A stretch of 64,000 nucleotides of DNA from the NCBI GenBank assembly GCA_947630295.1, contig CANRGZ010000003.1, positions 1 through 64,000 on the forward strand, read 5' to 3'. Every line of letters begins with the position of its first letter. Within the stretch, counting starts at the first letter, position 1. Below the pieces are notes generated by a model that ran no database searches, had not been told where the DNA came from, and saw only the letters and a list, made by a program, of their open reading frames with translations. Made by a program: the position numbers and the translations under genes. This DNA comes from an uncultured Lachnospiraceae bacterium. GTDB taxonomy: Bacteria > Bacillota > Clostridia > Lachnospirales > Lachnospiraceae. Shown piece by piece: positions 25,373 through 36,950 of this stretch.

Positions 25373-27532
25373 ATGAAGAAAAACGGAAAAGCAAAAAGCA
25401 TCGTCGTGCTGGCCATTCTTCTGGTTGCGCTGATTGCCTTCGGCTATGTGGGCCTTTTTGGTATCGGCGACACGGCGACAGGCGCTGCGGAAAACATCAG
25501 TCTCGGACTTGATCTTGCAGGCGGCGTCAGCATTACTTACGAAGCCAAAGACAGTAAAGTCAGCCAGGAAGATATGGATGATACCGTCTATAAGCTGCAG
25601 AAACGTGCGGAGACCTACAGCACGGAGGCTGAGGTTTATCAGGAAGGCGACCGCCGGATCAACATTGAAATCCCCGGCGTCAGCGACGCCAACGCGGTGC
25701 TGGAAGAACTGGGCACTCCCGGATCCCTGTATTTCCTGCGTTCGAAAGACGGCGAATCGGAAGTCGTCATGCAGGGTTCGGATATCGTCAGTGCGGAAGC
25801 CATGGTTTCCAGAGATGAAAAAACCAGCGCCACTTCCTATGTGGTACAGCTGAAGCTGACAGACGAGGCTGCCAAGCGCTTCGGCGAAGTCACTGCGGAG
25901 TGTGTGGGTGAGCAGATCGCCATTATCTATGACGATGAGCTGATTTCCTCCCCTACCGTACAGCAGGCGATTACGGACGGATCCCCTTCCATTACCAATA
26001 TTGGTTCCTATGAGGAAGCGGAAGAACTGGCATCCTACATCCGTATCGGCGGACTGAGCCTGGAGCTGGAAGAAGTCAGATCCCAGGTGGTCAGCGCGAA
26101 GCTGGGCGTGGAGGCTATCGAAAAGAGTATTCAGGCCGGTATCGTGGGTATCCTGCTTGTCATCATCATGATGTGTATCGTATACCTGATTCCCGGACTG
26201 GTTTCGGGCATCGGACTTTTGCTTTATACGCTGATGATGCTTCTGATTCTGAATGCATTTGATATTACCCTGACCATTGCGGGTATCGCAGGTATTATCC
26301 TGTCCATCGGTATGGGCGTCGACGCTAATGTTATTATCTTCGCCCGTATCAAAGAGGAAATCGCGGCGGGCAATTCCGTTAAGGCTTCCATCCGGGAAGG
26401 CTATCGGAAAGCGTTCTCGGCGATCCTGGACGGCAACGTGACGACGCTGATTGCGGCCATTATCCTGATGTGGCGGGGATATGGTTCCATCCGCGGTTTC
26501 GCGCAGACGCTGGCCATTGGTATCCTGCTTTCCATGTTTGTTTCCCTTGTGGTTTCCCGCTTTGTCATTAACGCGCTGTATGCGCTGGGCGTTACCGACG
26601 CGAAATTTTACGGCAAAGCCAAGACCCGGAAACCCTTTGATTTTGTGGGCAAACGCTTTATCGCCATGGCGATTTCGATTGCAGTGATTCTTGTGGGCGC
26701 CGGCTTCTTTATCGGAAACGGCGTTGCCGGAAACCGGGTTTTGAATTTCAGTCTGGAATTCTTAGGCGGTACTTCCACCACCGTCACCTTTGACGAGGAA
26801 ATGACTGTGGACCGGGTGGAAAAGGAAGTGGTTCCGGTGGTAGAAGACATTACCGGCGACGGCAATATCCAGACGCAGATTGTACAGAGCAGCGGCAATA
26901 AAGAGGTCATCATCAAGACCAGAGAGCTGGATCTGGAAGAACGTACCGCTTTAGATGAAGCGCTGGAAGAAAAATTTGATGTGGATGAAAGCATGATCCA
27001 GGCTGAAAATATCAGCTCCACGGTCAGCAACGAAATGCGTGCCCAGGCCGTCATCGCGGTTGTGGCTGCGGTTATCTGTATGCTGATTTACATCGCCCTG
27101 CGGTTCAAGGATATCCGCTTCGGCGCCAGCGCGGTCATCGGCCTTTGCCATGACGTACTGATCGTTATCTGCGCCTATGCGATTTTCCGGATTCCGGTGG
27201 GCAATACTTTCGTAGCCTGCCTGCTGACGATTGTGGGTTACTGTATCAACTCCACCATCGTTATCTTTGACCGTATCAGAGAAAACATGGGTACATTTAA
27301 GGACAGACGGGAACTGGTCAACACCAGTATCACCCAGTGTATCAGCCGGAGTATCTTTACCTTTGCATCCACCTTTATCATGGTGGCGGCCATCTATATC
27401 AACGGCGTCACCGCGATCCGCGAGTTTGCGGCGCCTCTGATGGTGGGCCTGGTTGCGGGACTTTTCTCCTCCAACTGCCTGACCTCCCCCATCTGGTATA
27501 TGCTGAAAAGGGATAAATCCAAAAAGCAATAA
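25373..27532 (+). CDS. secDF: Protein translocase SecD-SecF fusion
   Basis: 719 residues in one chain. N-terminal membrane helix at 8-30, SecD signature LGLDLAGGVSITYEA, a periplasm-side P1 region, and six helices with GIAGIILSIGMGVDANVIIFARIKEE. The SecF half begins near residue 420, with LGGTSTTVTFDEE and TIVGYCINSTIVIFDRIREN. It uses the proton motive force to pull exported proteins out of SecYEG. It follows the TIGR04086 protein. A fused SecDF is common in Firmicutes. Confidence 0.95.
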   Translation: MKKNGKAKSIVVLAILLVALIAFGYVGLFGIGDTATGAAENISLGLDLAGGVSITYEAKDSKVSQEDMDDTVYKLQKRAETYSTEAEVYQEGDRRINIEIPGVSDANAVLEELGTPGSLYFLRSKDGESEVVMQGSDIVSAEAMVSRDEKTSATSYVVQLKLTDEAAKRFGEVTAECVGEQIAIIYDDELISSPTVQQAITDGSPSITNIGSYEEAEELASYIRIGGLSLELEEVRSQVVSAKLGVEAIEKSIQAGIVGILLVIIMMCIVYLIPGLVSGIGLLLYTLMMLLILNAFDITLTIAGIAGIILSIGMGVDANVIIFARIKEEIAAGNSVKASIREGYRKAFSAILDGNVTTLIAAIILMWRGYGSIRGFAQTLAIGILLSMFVSLVVSRFVINALYALGVTDAKFYGKAKTRKPFDFVGKRFIAMAISIAVILVGAGFFIGNGVAGNRVLNFSLEFLGGTSTTVTFDEEMTVDRVEKEVVPVVEDITGDGNIQTQIVQSSGNKEVIIKTRELDLEERTALDEALEEKFDVDESMIQAENISSTVSNEMRAQAVIAVVAAVICMLIYIALRFKDIRFGASAVIGLCHDVLIVICAYAIFRIPVGNTFVACLLTIVGYCINSTIVIFDRIRENMGTFKDRRELVNTSITQCISRSIFTFASTFIMVAAIYINGVTAIREFAAPLMVGLVAGLFSSNCLTSPIWYMLKRDKSKKQ

Positions 27533-27561
27533 ATACTGTTGGTGCAAATGACAGAAACAAT

Positions 27562-27600
27562 AAAGCATCCTCTTTGGTTAAGAGGGTGCTTTACTGATTT
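27562..27600 (+). terminator. Imperfect terminator after secDF
   Basis: AAAGCATCCTCTT pairs with AAGAGGGTGCTTT (one G-T wobble) around a short loop, followed by ACTGATTTTC, a weak T run. It may only partly stop transcription into recJ. Confidence 0.55.
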
Positions 27601-27649
27601 TCAACTGGATGCAAAAAAGCAGTTTCCGCAAATGATAAGGAACAACGGA

Positions 27650-29392
27650 ATGAAACAACAATGGTATACACAGAATAAAAAAGCAGATTTTCAGAGGCTG
27701 GCACAGCGCTTCGGCCTGAGCCCGGTAACCATCCGGCTGATTCGAAACCGGGGGCCCGAAACCGATGGGGCCTTTGAGAAATATCTCCATGGCAGTATCC
27801 GGGATCTTTACAATCCCTGGGATATGAAGGATATGGAAAAAGCGGTGTCCCTGATTCGGGAAACCATTGCAGGCGGCAAAAAAATCCGGGTGATCGGGGA
27901 TTATGATATCGACGGGGTCTGCGCGTCCTTTATTTTAAAGGAAATGCTGCAGGCTGCCGGGGCCTGCGCGGACGTGGATATTCCCCACCGGATCAAAGAC
28001 GGCTACGGCGTCAGCCGCCGTCTGATGGAAAAGGCACAGGCGGAAGGCATAAGTCTTGTGATCACCTGTGACAACGGCATTTCTGCCCGGGAGGCGATCC
28101 ACTATGCGAAGGAAGCAGGCCTTGCCGTTATCGTGACCGATCATCACGAGGTGCCTTTCGAAGAAAAGGCAGACGGAAGCCGCGATATACTGCCGGACGC
28201 AGACGCGGTGATTGATCCCAAGCGCGCGGACTGTCCCTATCCCTTTCAGGGGCTCTGCGGCGCTGGCGTAGCTTTCAAGCTGGGACAGGCCCTTTTGGAG
28301 ACGCTGGCTGTGGAACAGCGGCAGGCGCTGTATGAAGAACTGCTGTGTTTCTGTGCCTTTGCCACCATCGGCGACATCATGGAATTAAGGGATGAAAACC
28401 GGATTCTGGTGAAAGAGGGACTGCGGCATTTCGCAGATCTGAAAAATGTGGGCCTCCGGGCGCTGATTGCGGTGAATGGGCTGGATCCGGCGCATCTGAC
28501 GCCGGAGCAGATCGGATTTATCTTAGGCCCCTGCATCAATGCGGCAGGCCGGCTGGAGAGCGCCATGCTGGCTTACGGGCTGTTCAATGAGACGGACGAA
28601 AACGCGGCGCTGGCACAGGCGCTGCATTTAAAAGAACTGAACGATCAGCGGAAGGCGCTGACCCAGGAAGGACTGGAACGGGCGGCGGCGCTGGCGGAGC
28701 AGGAGAGGCAAGCGCCGGTGCTGTTCCTGTATGTGAAAGAGATCCATGAAAGCGTGGCCGGCATCATTGCGGGACGTCTGCGGGAACTTTATAATAAACC
28801 GGCCTTTGTCCTGACGGACAGCGGCGGGCTCCTCAAAGGGGCAGGGCGGTCCATCGAGGCCTATCCCATGTTTGACCGGCTGCAGGCCTGCGGCGAACTG
28901 TTTTCCAAATTCGGGGGACACAAAATGGCGGCGGGATTTTCGCTGCCGCCGGAAAATTTTGAAAAGGCCAAAGCCTTTCTGATTGCCCACAGCGCCCTTA
29001 CGACAGAGGATTTTGTGCAGAAAGTCAGTGTGGACTTTCAAATGCCGCCTTCATATATTACAATGAATCTGCTGCAGGAAATCCGGCAGCTGGCGCCCTT
29101 CGGCAACGGCAATCCGGAACCCTGCTTTGTGGAACGGGACTTAAAAGTGGCGGGATACCGGCTGGTGGGGGAGATGAAAAACGTGGTCTCACTGGATTTT
29201 GAACAAAACGGAAGACATATGAAAGGCGTCTGCTTCCGGGATACGGAGGCGCTGGCGGAAGAACTTAAAATAAGCGATACGCTGACCCTTGTTTACCGGC
29301 CCCAGCTGAATGAATACCGGGGAACGGTTTCCATGCAGCTGGTAGTGGAATATTTCGCAAACCGGCAGGAAGCCGCCTCGAATAATAATTGA
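27650..29392 (+). CDS. recJ: Single-stranded-DNA exonuclease RecJ
   Basis: 580 residues. DHH phosphoesterase motifs IRVIGDYDIDGVCASF, VITCDNGISA and VIVTDHHEV, then a DHHA1 domain (AGIIAGRLRELYNKPAFVLT, GRSIEAYPMFDRLQACGELFSKFGGHKMAAGFSL in pieces) and a C-terminal OB fold. It degrades ssDNA 5' to 3' in recombination and repair. ATG 27650 with AAGGAA upstream is preferred; an upstream in-frame start at 27539 would place the terminator hairpin inside the coding region. Confidence 0.93.
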   Translation: MKQQWYTQNKKADFQRLAQRFGLSPVTIRLIRNRGPETDGAFEKYLHGSIRDLYNPWDMKDMEKAVSLIRETIAGGKKIRVIGDYDIDGVCASFILKEMLQAAGACADVDIPHRIKDGYGVSRRLMEKAQAEGISLVITCDNGISAREAIHYAKEAGLAVIVTDHHEVPFEEKADGSRDILPDADAVIDPKRADCPYPFQGLCGAGVAFKLGQALLETLAVEQRQALYEELLCFCAFATIGDIMELRDENRILVKEGLRHFADLKNVGLRALIAVNGLDPAHLTPEQIGFILGPCINAAGRLESAMLAYGLFNETDENAALAQALHLKELNDQRKALTQEGLERAAALAEQERQAPVLFLYVKEIHESVAGIIAGRLRELYNKPAFVLTDSGGLLKGAGRSIEAYPMFDRLQACGELFSKFGGHKMAAGFSLPPENFEKAKAFLIAHSALTTEDFVQKVSVDFQMPPSYITMNLLQEIRQLAPFGNGNPEPCFVERDLKVAGYRLVGEMKNVVSLDFEQNGRHMKGVCFRDTEALAEELKISDTLTLVYRPQLNEYRGTVSMQLVVEYFANRQEAASNNN

Positions 29393-29459
29393 TTTTTTGT
29401 TGAAAATAGTCTAATATATAACAATAGTTTTGCACAGAATCAAAGGAGTTTGACCGGGA

Positions 29460-31754
29460 ATGCAAAATGATGATGTTCGGATAGAAGAAGAATATAAGCT
29501 GCCGGAGAGTCATCAGGAGGAGAAAAAACCTGCTGTAACGGATCCGGATGTCCTGTTTGCGCAGCTGATCGGCAATATCAAAGGCTATCACCCTTCCGCG
29601 GATTTGAAGGTCATTGAGGACGCCTATGCCCTGGCGAAGGAGGCCCACAGGGACCAGGTCAGAAAATCCGGGGAGCCTTACATCATGCATCCTTTGAATG
29701 TGGCGCTGATCCTTTCCCAGCTGGAACTGGATAAGGAATCCATTGCCGCGGGTCTGCTGCATGACGTGGTGGAGGATACCGGCTATACGCTGGAGGATAT
29801 TGAGAAGCGGTTCGGCGGGGAAATCGCGGCGCTGGTGGACGGGCTGACCAAGCTGAAAAAAATCGATTATCATTCAGACCGGCTGGATTATCAGGCGGAT
29901 AATCTCCGGAAAATGTTCCTTGCCATGGCAAAGGATATCCGGGTGGTACTGATCAAGCTGGCGGACCGCCTGCACAATATGCGGACCCTGCAGTATAAGG
30001 AACCGGACAGGCAGAAGGACATTGCCAGAGAAACGCTGGATATTTATTCGCCCATTGCGCAGCGGCTGGGTATTTCCCGCATCAAGGTGGAACTGGACGA
30101 CCTTTCGCTGAAGTATCTCAAACCAGACGTCTACTATGATCTGGTGGATAAGATCGTCATGCGGAAGAGCGCCAGAGAGGCCTATGTCAGAAATATCGTT
30201 GCCCAGGTGCAGCAGCACATCAAAGACGCGGGCATCGAAGGCACCGTGGAAGGCAGGGTAAAGCATTTTTTCAGTATTTACAAAAAAATGGTGAACCAGC
30301 ATAAGACCATCGATCAGATTTATGATCTGTTCGCGGTGCGCATTATCGTGGATTCCATCAAGGACAGCTATGCGGCGCTGGGGGTCATTCACGAATTTTA
30401 TACGCCGATTCCCGGAAGGGTGAAGGATTATATCGCCATGCCCAAGCCCAATATGTACCGTTCGCTGCATACCACGCTGATCGGCAAAGACGGGCAGCCC
30501 TTTGAAATACAGATTCGTACCAAAGAAATGCACAAAACCGCGGAGTATGGCATTGCCGCGCACTGGAAATATAAAGAGGCTTCGGACGGAAAGAAACCGG
30601 AGCTGCATGAGGAAGAAAAACTGACCTGGCTGCGGCAGATTCTGGAATGGCAGCGGGAGATGAGCGACAACGAGGAGTTCATGGGACTGCTGAAAAACGA
30701 TCTGGATCTGTTCAGCGAGTCGGTGTACTGCTTTACGCCGACGGGAGAGGTGAAGACCCTGACCGCCGGTTCTACGCCCATTGATTTTGCCTATCAGATC
30801 CATACCGCGGTGGGCAACCGGATGATCGGGGCCAGAGTCAATGACAAACTGGTGCCCATTGATTATGAGATACAGAATGGGGACCGGATCGAGATCCTGA
30901 CTTCCCAAAACTCCAAGGGCCCTTCCAGAGACTGGCTGGCCATCGTCAAGACCACCCAGGCCAAAAATAAAATCAATCAGTGGTTCAAAAATCAGTTAAA
31001 AGATGAAAACATCGTCAAGGGACGGGAACTGCTGCATTTGTACTGTAAAATGAAGCTGATCCGGCTGTCCGAGATCAACAGGCCGGAGTATCAGGAAAAG
31101 GTCATGTCCCGCTATGGCTTTAAGGACTGGGATTCCATTCTGGCGGCCATCGGACACGGCGGACTGAAGGAAGGCCAGGTGGCCAATAAGTTGCTCTATG
31201 AATACCGGAAGGCCAATCCGGAGCTGCTGACGGATCGGGATGTGATCGAACATGCGGAGCCTGTCGTGCATACGCGGAAAAACAGCGCTGCCAGCGGCGG
31301 GATTATCGTCAAGGGTACAGAGGATGTGTCGGTGCGCTTTTCCAGATGCTGTTCTCCGGTGCCGGGCGATGAGATCGTGGGATTTGTCACCCGGGGACGG
31401 GGGGTTTCCATTCACAGAACGGACTGCGTGAATATTATGCATCTGTCGGAAGCAGACCGGGCCCGTCTCATCGAAGCAGAGTGGGGCAGCACGGACACTA
31501 ATTTAAGCGATACCAGCTACACCACCGTGATTTCAGTCTACGGCAATGACAGAAGCGGCCTGCTGGTGGATATTTCGAAGATTTTTACCGAGGAACAGAT
31601 CAATATCAGCCGGGTCAATGTCAGAACCAGCAAAAACGGAACCGCCAGCATTGAACTGGGCTTTGATATCCATTCCAAAGAGGAACTGAACCGGATCTGC
31701 AATAAGATATCGCGGGTGCCGGATGTGCTGAATGTAGAAAGAAGTGTGGGCTGA
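29460..31754 (+). CDS. relA: Bifunctional (p)ppGpp synthetase/hydrolase (RelA/SpoT)
   Basis: 764 residues with all Rel domains: hydrolase HD motif HDVVEDTG near residue 97, synthetase region with GRVKDYIAMPKPNMYRSLHT, TGS domain CFTPTGEVKTLTAGSTPIDFAY, the helical/zinc-finger part RCCSPVPGDEIVGFVTRGRG, and a C-terminal ACT domain (NDRSGLLVDISKIF). It makes and removes the stringent-response alarmone. AAAGGAG lies 12 bases before ATG. Its TGA overlaps the ATG of the next gene by one base. Confidence 0.96.
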   Translation: MQNDDVRIEEEYKLPESHQEEKKPAVTDPDVLFAQLIGNIKGYHPSADLKVIEDAYALAKEAHRDQVRKSGEPYIMHPLNVALILSQLELDKESIAAGLLHDVVEDTGYTLEDIEKRFGGEIAALVDGLTKLKKIDYHSDRLDYQADNLRKMFLAMAKDIRVVLIKLADRLHNMRTLQYKEPDRQKDIARETLDIYSPIAQRLGISRIKVELDDLSLKYLKPDVYYDLVDKIVMRKSAREAYVRNIVAQVQQHIKDAGIEGTVEGRVKHFFSIYKKMVNQHKTIDQIYDLFAVRIIVDSIKDSYAALGVIHEFYTPIPGRVKDYIAMPKPNMYRSLHTTLIGKDGQPFEIQIRTKEMHKTAEYGIAAHWKYKEASDGKKPELHEEEKLTWLRQILEWQREMSDNEEFMGLLKNDLDLFSESVYCFTPTGEVKTLTAGSTPIDFAYQIHTAVGNRMIGARVNDKLVPIDYEIQNGDRIEILTSQNSKGPSRDWLAIVKTTQAKNKINQWFKNQLKDENIVKGRELLHLYCKMKLIRLSEINRPEYQEKVMSRYGFKDWDSILAAIGHGGLKEGQVANKLLYEYRKANPELLTDRDVIEHAEPVVHTRKNSAASGGIIVKGTEDVSVRFSRCCSPVPGDEIVGFVTRGRGVSIHRTDCVNIMHLSEADRARLIEAEWGSTDTNLSDTSYTTVISVYGNDRSGLLVDISKIFTEEQINISRVNVRTSKNGTASIELGFDIHSKEELNRICNKISRVPDVLNVERSVG

Positions 31755-32383
31755 TGCAGACAAACAGGATCATTACAGGCAGTATACAGACCAACTGCTA
31801 TATTGTGACGCCGGAGGAAAGCAGCCGCTGTTTCATCATCGATCCGGGAGACAGCGCGGACAAAATCGACGCATTCTTACGGGACCGTAAACTGACGCCG
31901 GCGGCGGTGCTTTTGACCCACGGGCATTTTGATCATATTCTGGGATTACAGGAATTAAAGACAAAGTATCATGTGCCGGTCTGCGCCATGGCGGCGGAAC
32001 AGGCGCTGTTAGAGGATGCGGCGCTGAACTGCTCCGCGGAGCTGGGCAGGGCCTTTGCCTTTTCCCCCGACCGCTGCCTGCAGGACGGGGAGGAGATTAC
32101 CTTGGACGATATCTGTCTGAAGGTCATCGCCACGCCCGGTCATACCGCCGGTTCCTGCTGCTTTTATGAGGAAAGGCAGCAGCTGCTGTTTACCGGGGAC
32201 ACGCTGTTTTTTCGCTCCATCGGGAGAACGGATTTTCCCACGGGCAATTTCGATACCTTAATGGCGTCGCTGGAAAAACTGAAATGTCTGCCGGAGGATA
32301 CCCGCTGCCTGTGCGGCCACGGCCCGGAGACCACCATTCGAAGCGAAAAAGCAAACAATCCGTATTTACGAGGACGGTTATGA
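31754..32383 (+). CDS. MBL-fold hydrolase, glyoxalase II-like
   Basis: 209 residues. Zinc motif THGHFDH, further ligands TPGHTAGS, FTGDTLF and CGHGPETT, as in hydroxyacylglutathione-hydrolase-like proteins. The position between relA and hemZ in an overlapping gene run suggests co-transcription. The true substrate is unknown: clostridia usually lack glutathione, so another thioester is likely. Confidence 0.88.
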   Translation: MQTNRIITGSIQTNCYIVTPEESSRCFIIDPGDSADKIDAFLRDRKLTPAAVLLTHGHFDHILGLQELKTKYHVPVCAMAAEQALLEDAALNCSAELGRAFAFSPDRCLQDGEEITLDDICLKVIATPGHTAGSCCFYEERQQLLFTGDTLFFRSIGRTDFPTGNFDTLMASLEKLKCLPEDTRCLCGHGPETTIRSEKANNPYLRGRL

Positions 32384-33882
32384 TCATTATAAAACTGAAC
32401 AACAGGGAGTTTGAGCAGGATATCCGCCCGCTGGTCCTAAGCTTTTATCCGGGCGCCGTTCTCCTGGTGCTGGACGACGAGGCAAAAGAAGCGGATGCCG
32501 GGCAGAAGGAACCCCGGACGGATGCGGATTTGCTGCTGCGGATTTTTCAGACGGAGACAAATGTCAGTATTTCCCTGTATGAGGCGCCGGACGCAGCGGA
32601 ACCGGTGCTGAAGCGGGAGGAAACTTTTCCGGTGCCCGGACCCCTGCCCGGGGAGGAATACCGGATCACCCGGAAAAACCAGTTAAAAAGAGACCTTTAC
32701 CGTTTCCTGTCCGCCTGTACCGGCAGGGCCCTGCCCTGGGGCACGCTGACCGGCATCCGGCCCGTGAAGCTGGTGACGGCCATGCTGCAGGAAGGTCTGT
32801 CGGAGGACGCCATCTGCGCCCGGCTGGAAACGGACTATTATATGAGCGGGAAAAAGCAGGAACTGGCCCTGCGCACCGCGAAAAATGAGGACAGGCTGAT
32901 CCGGTCGCTGGAGGGGTTAAAGAGCTTCAGCCTCTACGTCAGTATCCCGTTTTGCCCCAGTACCTGCGCATACTGTTCTTTTACGTCTTATCCCCTGGCA
33001 AAATGGGCCGGAGAGATGGACAGGTATCTGCAGTGTGTGGAAAAGGAGCTGGATCTGATTGCAGACCAGACGGCGGGGAAAAAGCCGGAGACCATTTACA
33101 TCGGCGGCGGGACGCCCACCACCCTTTTGCCGGCACAGATGGAGCGGCTGCTTTCGGGAATTGCAGCGCGTTTTGATCTGTCCGGACTGAAAGAATGGAC
33201 GGTGGAGGCCGGAAGGCCGGACAGCATTACGGAAGAAAAGCTGGCCGCCATCCGCGGGTTTCCGGTGAGCCGGATTTCCGTCAATCCCCAGACCATGAAG
33301 GACGAAACGCTGCGGCTCATCGGCAGAAAGCATACCACGGCCCAGACGCTGGAGGCTTTTGCCTGCGCCAGACGGCTGGGATTTGACAATATCAATATGG
33401 ACATCATCGCGGGTCTGCCCGGGGAAACCCCGGCGGATTTTCAAAATACCGTGGAGCAGATCCGGCGTCTGGATCCGGAGAGCCTGACGGTACATACCCT
33501 GGCCCGCAAGCGGGCCGCGCGGCTGAATACCAACGCGGAGGAATTTGCCGCCTTTGCCCGAGGGGATACCGACGCCATGCTGGAAGCGGCTTACGCGGGC
33601 GCCCGGAACATGGGCATGGAACCCTATTATCTGTACCGTCAGAAAAATATGGCGGGCAATCTGGAAAACACCGGCTATGCGAAGGAAGGGAAATTCGGCA
33701 TTTACAATATTCTGATTATGGAAGAAATCCAGAGCATTTACGCCGCCGGGGCCGGCGGCAGCTCGAAGCTGGTCTTTGCGGACGGCAGGCACGAGCGGAT
33801 TGAAAATGTGAAGGATGTGGGACATTATATTGCGCGCATTGATGAAATGATGGAAAGGAAAATTTTAGGAGGAAGGCTATGA
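32380..33882 (+). CDS. hemZ: Coproporphyrinogen dehydrogenase HemZ, radical SAM
   Basis: 500 residues from ATG 32380, which overlaps the previous stop (ATGA). A non-conserved N-terminal domain of about 180 residues precedes a radical SAM core with [12 protein letters not shown] (three-Cys 4Fe-4S motif), [28 protein letters not shown] and [12 protein letters not shown]. The C-terminus has [19 protein letters not shown], typical of the HemZ branch. Annotated as oxygen-independent coproporphyrinogen III oxidation. No other heme genes are present, so the real role in this anaerobe is uncertain. Confidence 0.88.
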   Translation: MIIIKLNNREFEQDIRPLVLSFYPGAVLLVLDDEAKEADAGQKEPRTDADLLLRIFQTETNVSISLYEAPDAAEPVLKREETFPVPGPLPGEEYRITRKNQLKRDLYRFLSACTGRALPWGTLTGIRPVKLVTAMLQEGLSEDAICARLETDYYMSGKKQELALRTAKNEDRLIRSLEGLKSFSLYVSIPFCPSTCAYCSFTSYPLAKWAGEMDRYLQCVEKELDLIADQTAGKKPETIYIGGGTPTTLLPAQMERLLSGIAARFDLSGLKEWTVEAGRPDSITEEKLAAIRGFPVSRISVNPQTMKDETLRLIGRKHTTAQTLEAFACARRLGFDNINMDIIAGLPGETPADFQNTVEQIRRLDPESLTVHTLARKRAARLNTNAEEFAAFARGDTDAMLEAAYAGARNMGMEPYYLYRQKNMAGNLENTGYAKEGKFGIYNILIMEEIQSIYAAGAGGSSKLVFADGRHERIENVKDVGHYIARIDEMMERKILGGRL

Positions 33883-35138
33883 TTACACAGGCACCCAGAG
33901 GGGTACAGGACTGGTTCGGCGAGGCCATGCACAAACGCCGCATCGTGGAAGAAACGGCAAGGTCGCTGGCAAACGCCTATCATATGCAGGAGATTATCAC
34001 GCCCATGTTTGAACACACGGTGCTGTTTCAGCGGGGCGTAGGCGAGACCACGGACGTGGTGCAGAAGGAGATGTATACCTTTACGGACAAGGGCAACCGG
34101 AGCATTACGCTGAAGCCGGAAGGAACGGCGGGCACCATCCGGGCCTATCTGGAGCACAACATGTATGCGGAGCCCGCGCCGAAGAAGCTGTTTTACGTGA
34201 CCCAGGCTTTCCGTTATGAAAAGCCCCAGAGCGGCAGGCTTCGCCAGCATCATCAGTTCGGCGTGGAAATCGTGGGTTCCGAATCGCCGCTGGTGGAAGC
34301 AGAGCTCATGTCCTTTATCACCGAGCTTTTAAAGCGGCTGGGACTGAAAGGGGCGAAGCTGCATATCAACAGCATCGGCTGCGCCGCCTGCCGGAAGCAG
34401 TACAATGAAGCGCTGCTGGCCTTTTTGAACGATAAGAAAGACAGCCTCTGTCCTTTGTGCCGGGAGCGGATGGGGAAAAACCCGCTGCGGGTTTTAGACT
34501 GCAAAAATCCGGAATGTAAGGAGATCGTCAAGGCGTCTCCCAGAACCGTGGATTATCTGGATGAGGCATGCCGGAATCATTTTGAATCCCTGCAAAAGAT
34601 CCTGACCAGTCTGGGCATCGCGTATGAAGTGGATACGGATATTGTCCGGGGATTGGACTATTATACCAGAACCGTGTTTGAATTTGTCAATCAGGACGGG
34701 TTCGCCCTCTGCGGCGGCGGCCGGTATGACAATCTGGTGAAGGAAATTGATGAAAAGCAGGATATCCCGGCGGCCGGGTTCGGCATGGGCATTGAGCGGA
34801 TCCTGTCCTTTATGGAGGCGGAGCAGATCGCCTTTCCGCCGGAAGATCCGGTGGCCCTGTATGTGGGCGTGCTGGGGGAAGACGCGGTTGCCACGGCTTA
34901 CGGCATCGTGCGGCGGCTCCGGGCCAGGGGCATCGTCTGCGAGACCGATTATATGGGCCGCAGTGTGAAAGCACAGATGAAATACGCAAATAAGATCGGC
35001 GCGAAAAAGACCGTGATTATCGGTTCCGAGGAACTGGAGAAAAACGAAGCCGATTTAAAGGATATGGAAAGCGGAGAAAGCATCCGCGTCCGTCTGGATG
35101 AGATAGAAAATGCGATAGGGGGAGCAGGCAATGTTTGA
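33879..35138 (+). CDS. hisS: Histidyl-tRNA synthetase
   Basis: 419 residues. Class II motifs: RGVQDWFG at the start, motif 2 region [29 protein letters not shown], His-specific [14 protein letters not shown], motif 3 [14 protein letters not shown], and a C-terminal anticodon-binding domain. ATGA overlap with hemZ. Confidence 0.97.
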   Translation: MITQAPRGVQDWFGEAMHKRRIVEETARSLANAYHMQEIITPMFEHTVLFQRGVGETTDVVQKEMYTFTDKGNRSITLKPEGTAGTIRAYLEHNMYAEPAPKKLFYVTQAFRYEKPQSGRLRQHHQFGVEIVGSESPLVEAELMSFITELLKRLGLKGAKLHINSIGCAACRKQYNEALLAFLNDKKDSLCPLCRERMGKNPLRVLDCKNPECKEIVKASPRTVDYLDEACRNHFESLQKILTSLGIAYEVDTDIVRGLDYYTRTVFEFVNQDGFALCGGGRYDNLVKEIDEKQDIPAAGFGMGIERILSFMEAEQIAFPPEDPVALYVGVLGEDAVATAYGIVRRLRARGIVCETDYMGRSVKAQMKYANKIGAKKTVIIGSEELEKNEADLKDMESGESIRVRLDEIENAIGGAGNV

Positions 35139-36921
35139 ATCAATGAAGGGCATGAAACGGACACACCGCTGTACGGAAGTTTTAAACTGCAAAATCGGTG
35201 AAAAGATCACCGTCATGGGCTGGGTACAGAAACGAAGAAATCTGGGCGCCATGATTTTTGTGGATCTGCGGGATATCAGCGGACTGCTGCAGATTTTGTT
35301 CGACGAAACCTATATCGGCAAGGAAGGCTTTGACAAGGCCTATACCCTGCGGAATGAATATGTGATCGCGGTGGAAGGCACCATTGAAAAAAGAAAGGGC
35401 GCGGTGAACGAATCCCTGGCCACCGGCGAACTGGAGCTTTGCGCCACCTCCTTACGCATCCTGGCGGAGGCCCAGACGCCCCCGTTTCCCATTGAAGAAA
35501 ACAGCCAGACCAACAATGATCTGCGCCTGAAATACCGGTATCTGGATCTGCGCCGGCCGGATCTGCAGCGCAACTTTATCAAGCGCAGCGAAGTGGCTTC
35601 CATCATCCGGAATTTCCTGATCGGAGAAAAATTCCTGGAAATCGAAACTCCGGTACTGTGTAAATCCACGCCGGAAGGGGCCAGAGATTATCTGGTGCCC
35701 AGCCGTGTGCATAAGGGCAGCTTCTATGCGCTGCCCCAGTCGCCGCAGCTGTTCAAGCAGCTGCTGATGTGCGCCGGCTACGACCGGTATTTCCAGATCG
35801 CCAAATGCTTCCGGGACGAGGATCTGCGGGCGGACCGGCAGCCGGAATTTACCCAGTTGGATTTGGAAATGTCTTTCGTGGATGAGGACGACGTCATGGA
35901 CGTGACCGAGCGGATGATCGCGGAGATTTTTAAAAAGATCCGGGGTGTGGACGTGCAGCTGCCGCTGCAGCGGATGACCTGGATCGAGGCCATGAACCGC
36001 TTTGGCTCGGACAAGCCGGATCTGCGCTTCGGCATGGAGCTGAAGGACATTTCCGATATAGTAAAGAACTGCGGATTTTCCGTATTTGCCAATGCGGTGG
36101 CTTCCGGCGGCAGCGTGCGGCTGATCAACGCCAAGGGACAGGCCGGTATGCCCAGAAAGAAAATTGACGCGCTGGGAGACTTCGCAAAGGATTACGGCGC
36201 AAAGGGACTGGCGTATCTGGCCATCACGGAAGACGGCGGGTATAAATCCTCCTTTGCCAAGTTTATGACGGAAGAGGAGCTTTCCCGGATCGTAAGCGCT
36301 GCAGAAGGCGAGCCGGGAGATCTGCTGCTGTTTGCGGCGGACAAAAACAAAATCGTCTGGGATGTACTGGGGGCGCTCCGGGTACATCTGGGAGACCTGA
36401 TGGGGTTAAGGGATCCCGAGACCTTTCGTTTCCTGTGGATCACCGAGTTTCCGCTGTTGGAGTGGAGCGATGAGCAGGGCCGCTATACCGCTATGCACCA
36501 TCCTTTCACCATGCCCATGGAAGAAGATATTGAAAAGCTGGATACAGACCCCGGCGCGGTACGGGCCAGAGCCTATGACATCGTGCTCAATGGCACGGAA
36601 CTGGGCGGCGGCAGCGTGCGTATCCATCAGAACGACATTCAGGAAAAGATGTTTGAAGTGCTGGGCTTTACGCCGGAAAAAGCCCAGGAGCAGTTCGGCT
36701 TCCTGCTGACCGCCTTCAAATACGGGGTACCGCCCCACGCAGGACTGGCTTACGGCTTTGACCGTCTGATGATGCTGCTCTTAGGGCAGGAGAGCCTGCG
36801 GGACGTGATTGCCTTCCCCAAGGTGAAGGATGCCTCCTGCCTGATGACGGACGCCCCCGGCGAGGTGGACGAAAAACAGCTGGAAGAACTGGGACTTTCT
36901 CTGTCAGGACAGGAAAACTAA
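35131..36921 (+). CDS. aspS: Aspartyl-tRNA synthetase
   Basis: 596 residues of the bacterial type, with N-terminal OB anticodon domain ([22 protein letters not shown]), class II motif 2 ([21 protein letters not shown]), the bacterial GAD insertion and motif 3 ([27 protein letters not shown]). It overlaps the hisS 3' end by eight bases. A hisS-aspS pair is common in Firmicutes. Confidence 0.96.
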   Translation: MFESMKGMKRTHRCTEVLNCKIGEKITVMGWVQKRRNLGAMIFVDLRDISGLLQILFDETYIGKEGFDKAYTLRNEYVIAVEGTIEKRKGAVNESLATGELELCATSLRILAEAQTPPFPIEENSQTNNDLRLKYRYLDLRRPDLQRNFIKRSEVASIIRNFLIGEKFLEIETPVLCKSTPEGARDYLVPSRVHKGSFYALPQSPQLFKQLLMCAGYDRYFQIAKCFRDEDLRADRQPEFTQLDLEMSFVDEDDVMDVTERMIAEIFKKIRGVDVQLPLQRMTWIEAMNRFGSDKPDLRFGMELKDISDIVKNCGFSVFANAVASGGSVRLINAKGQAGMPRKKIDALGDFAKDYGAKGLAYLAITEDGGYKSSFAKFMTEEELSRIVSAAEGEPGDLLLFAADKNKIVWDVLGALRVHLGDLMGLRDPETFRFLWITEFPLLEWSDEQGRYTAMHHPFTMPMEEDIEKLDTDPGAVRARAYDIVLNGTELGGGSVRIHQNDIQEKMFEVLGFTPEKAQEQFGFLLTAFKYGVPPHAGLAYGFDRLMMLLLGQESLRDVIAFPKVKDASCLMTDAPGEVDEKQLEELGLSLSGQEN

Positions 36922-36950
36922 AATGCGGTTTGTCAGTGAAAAAGAAGATT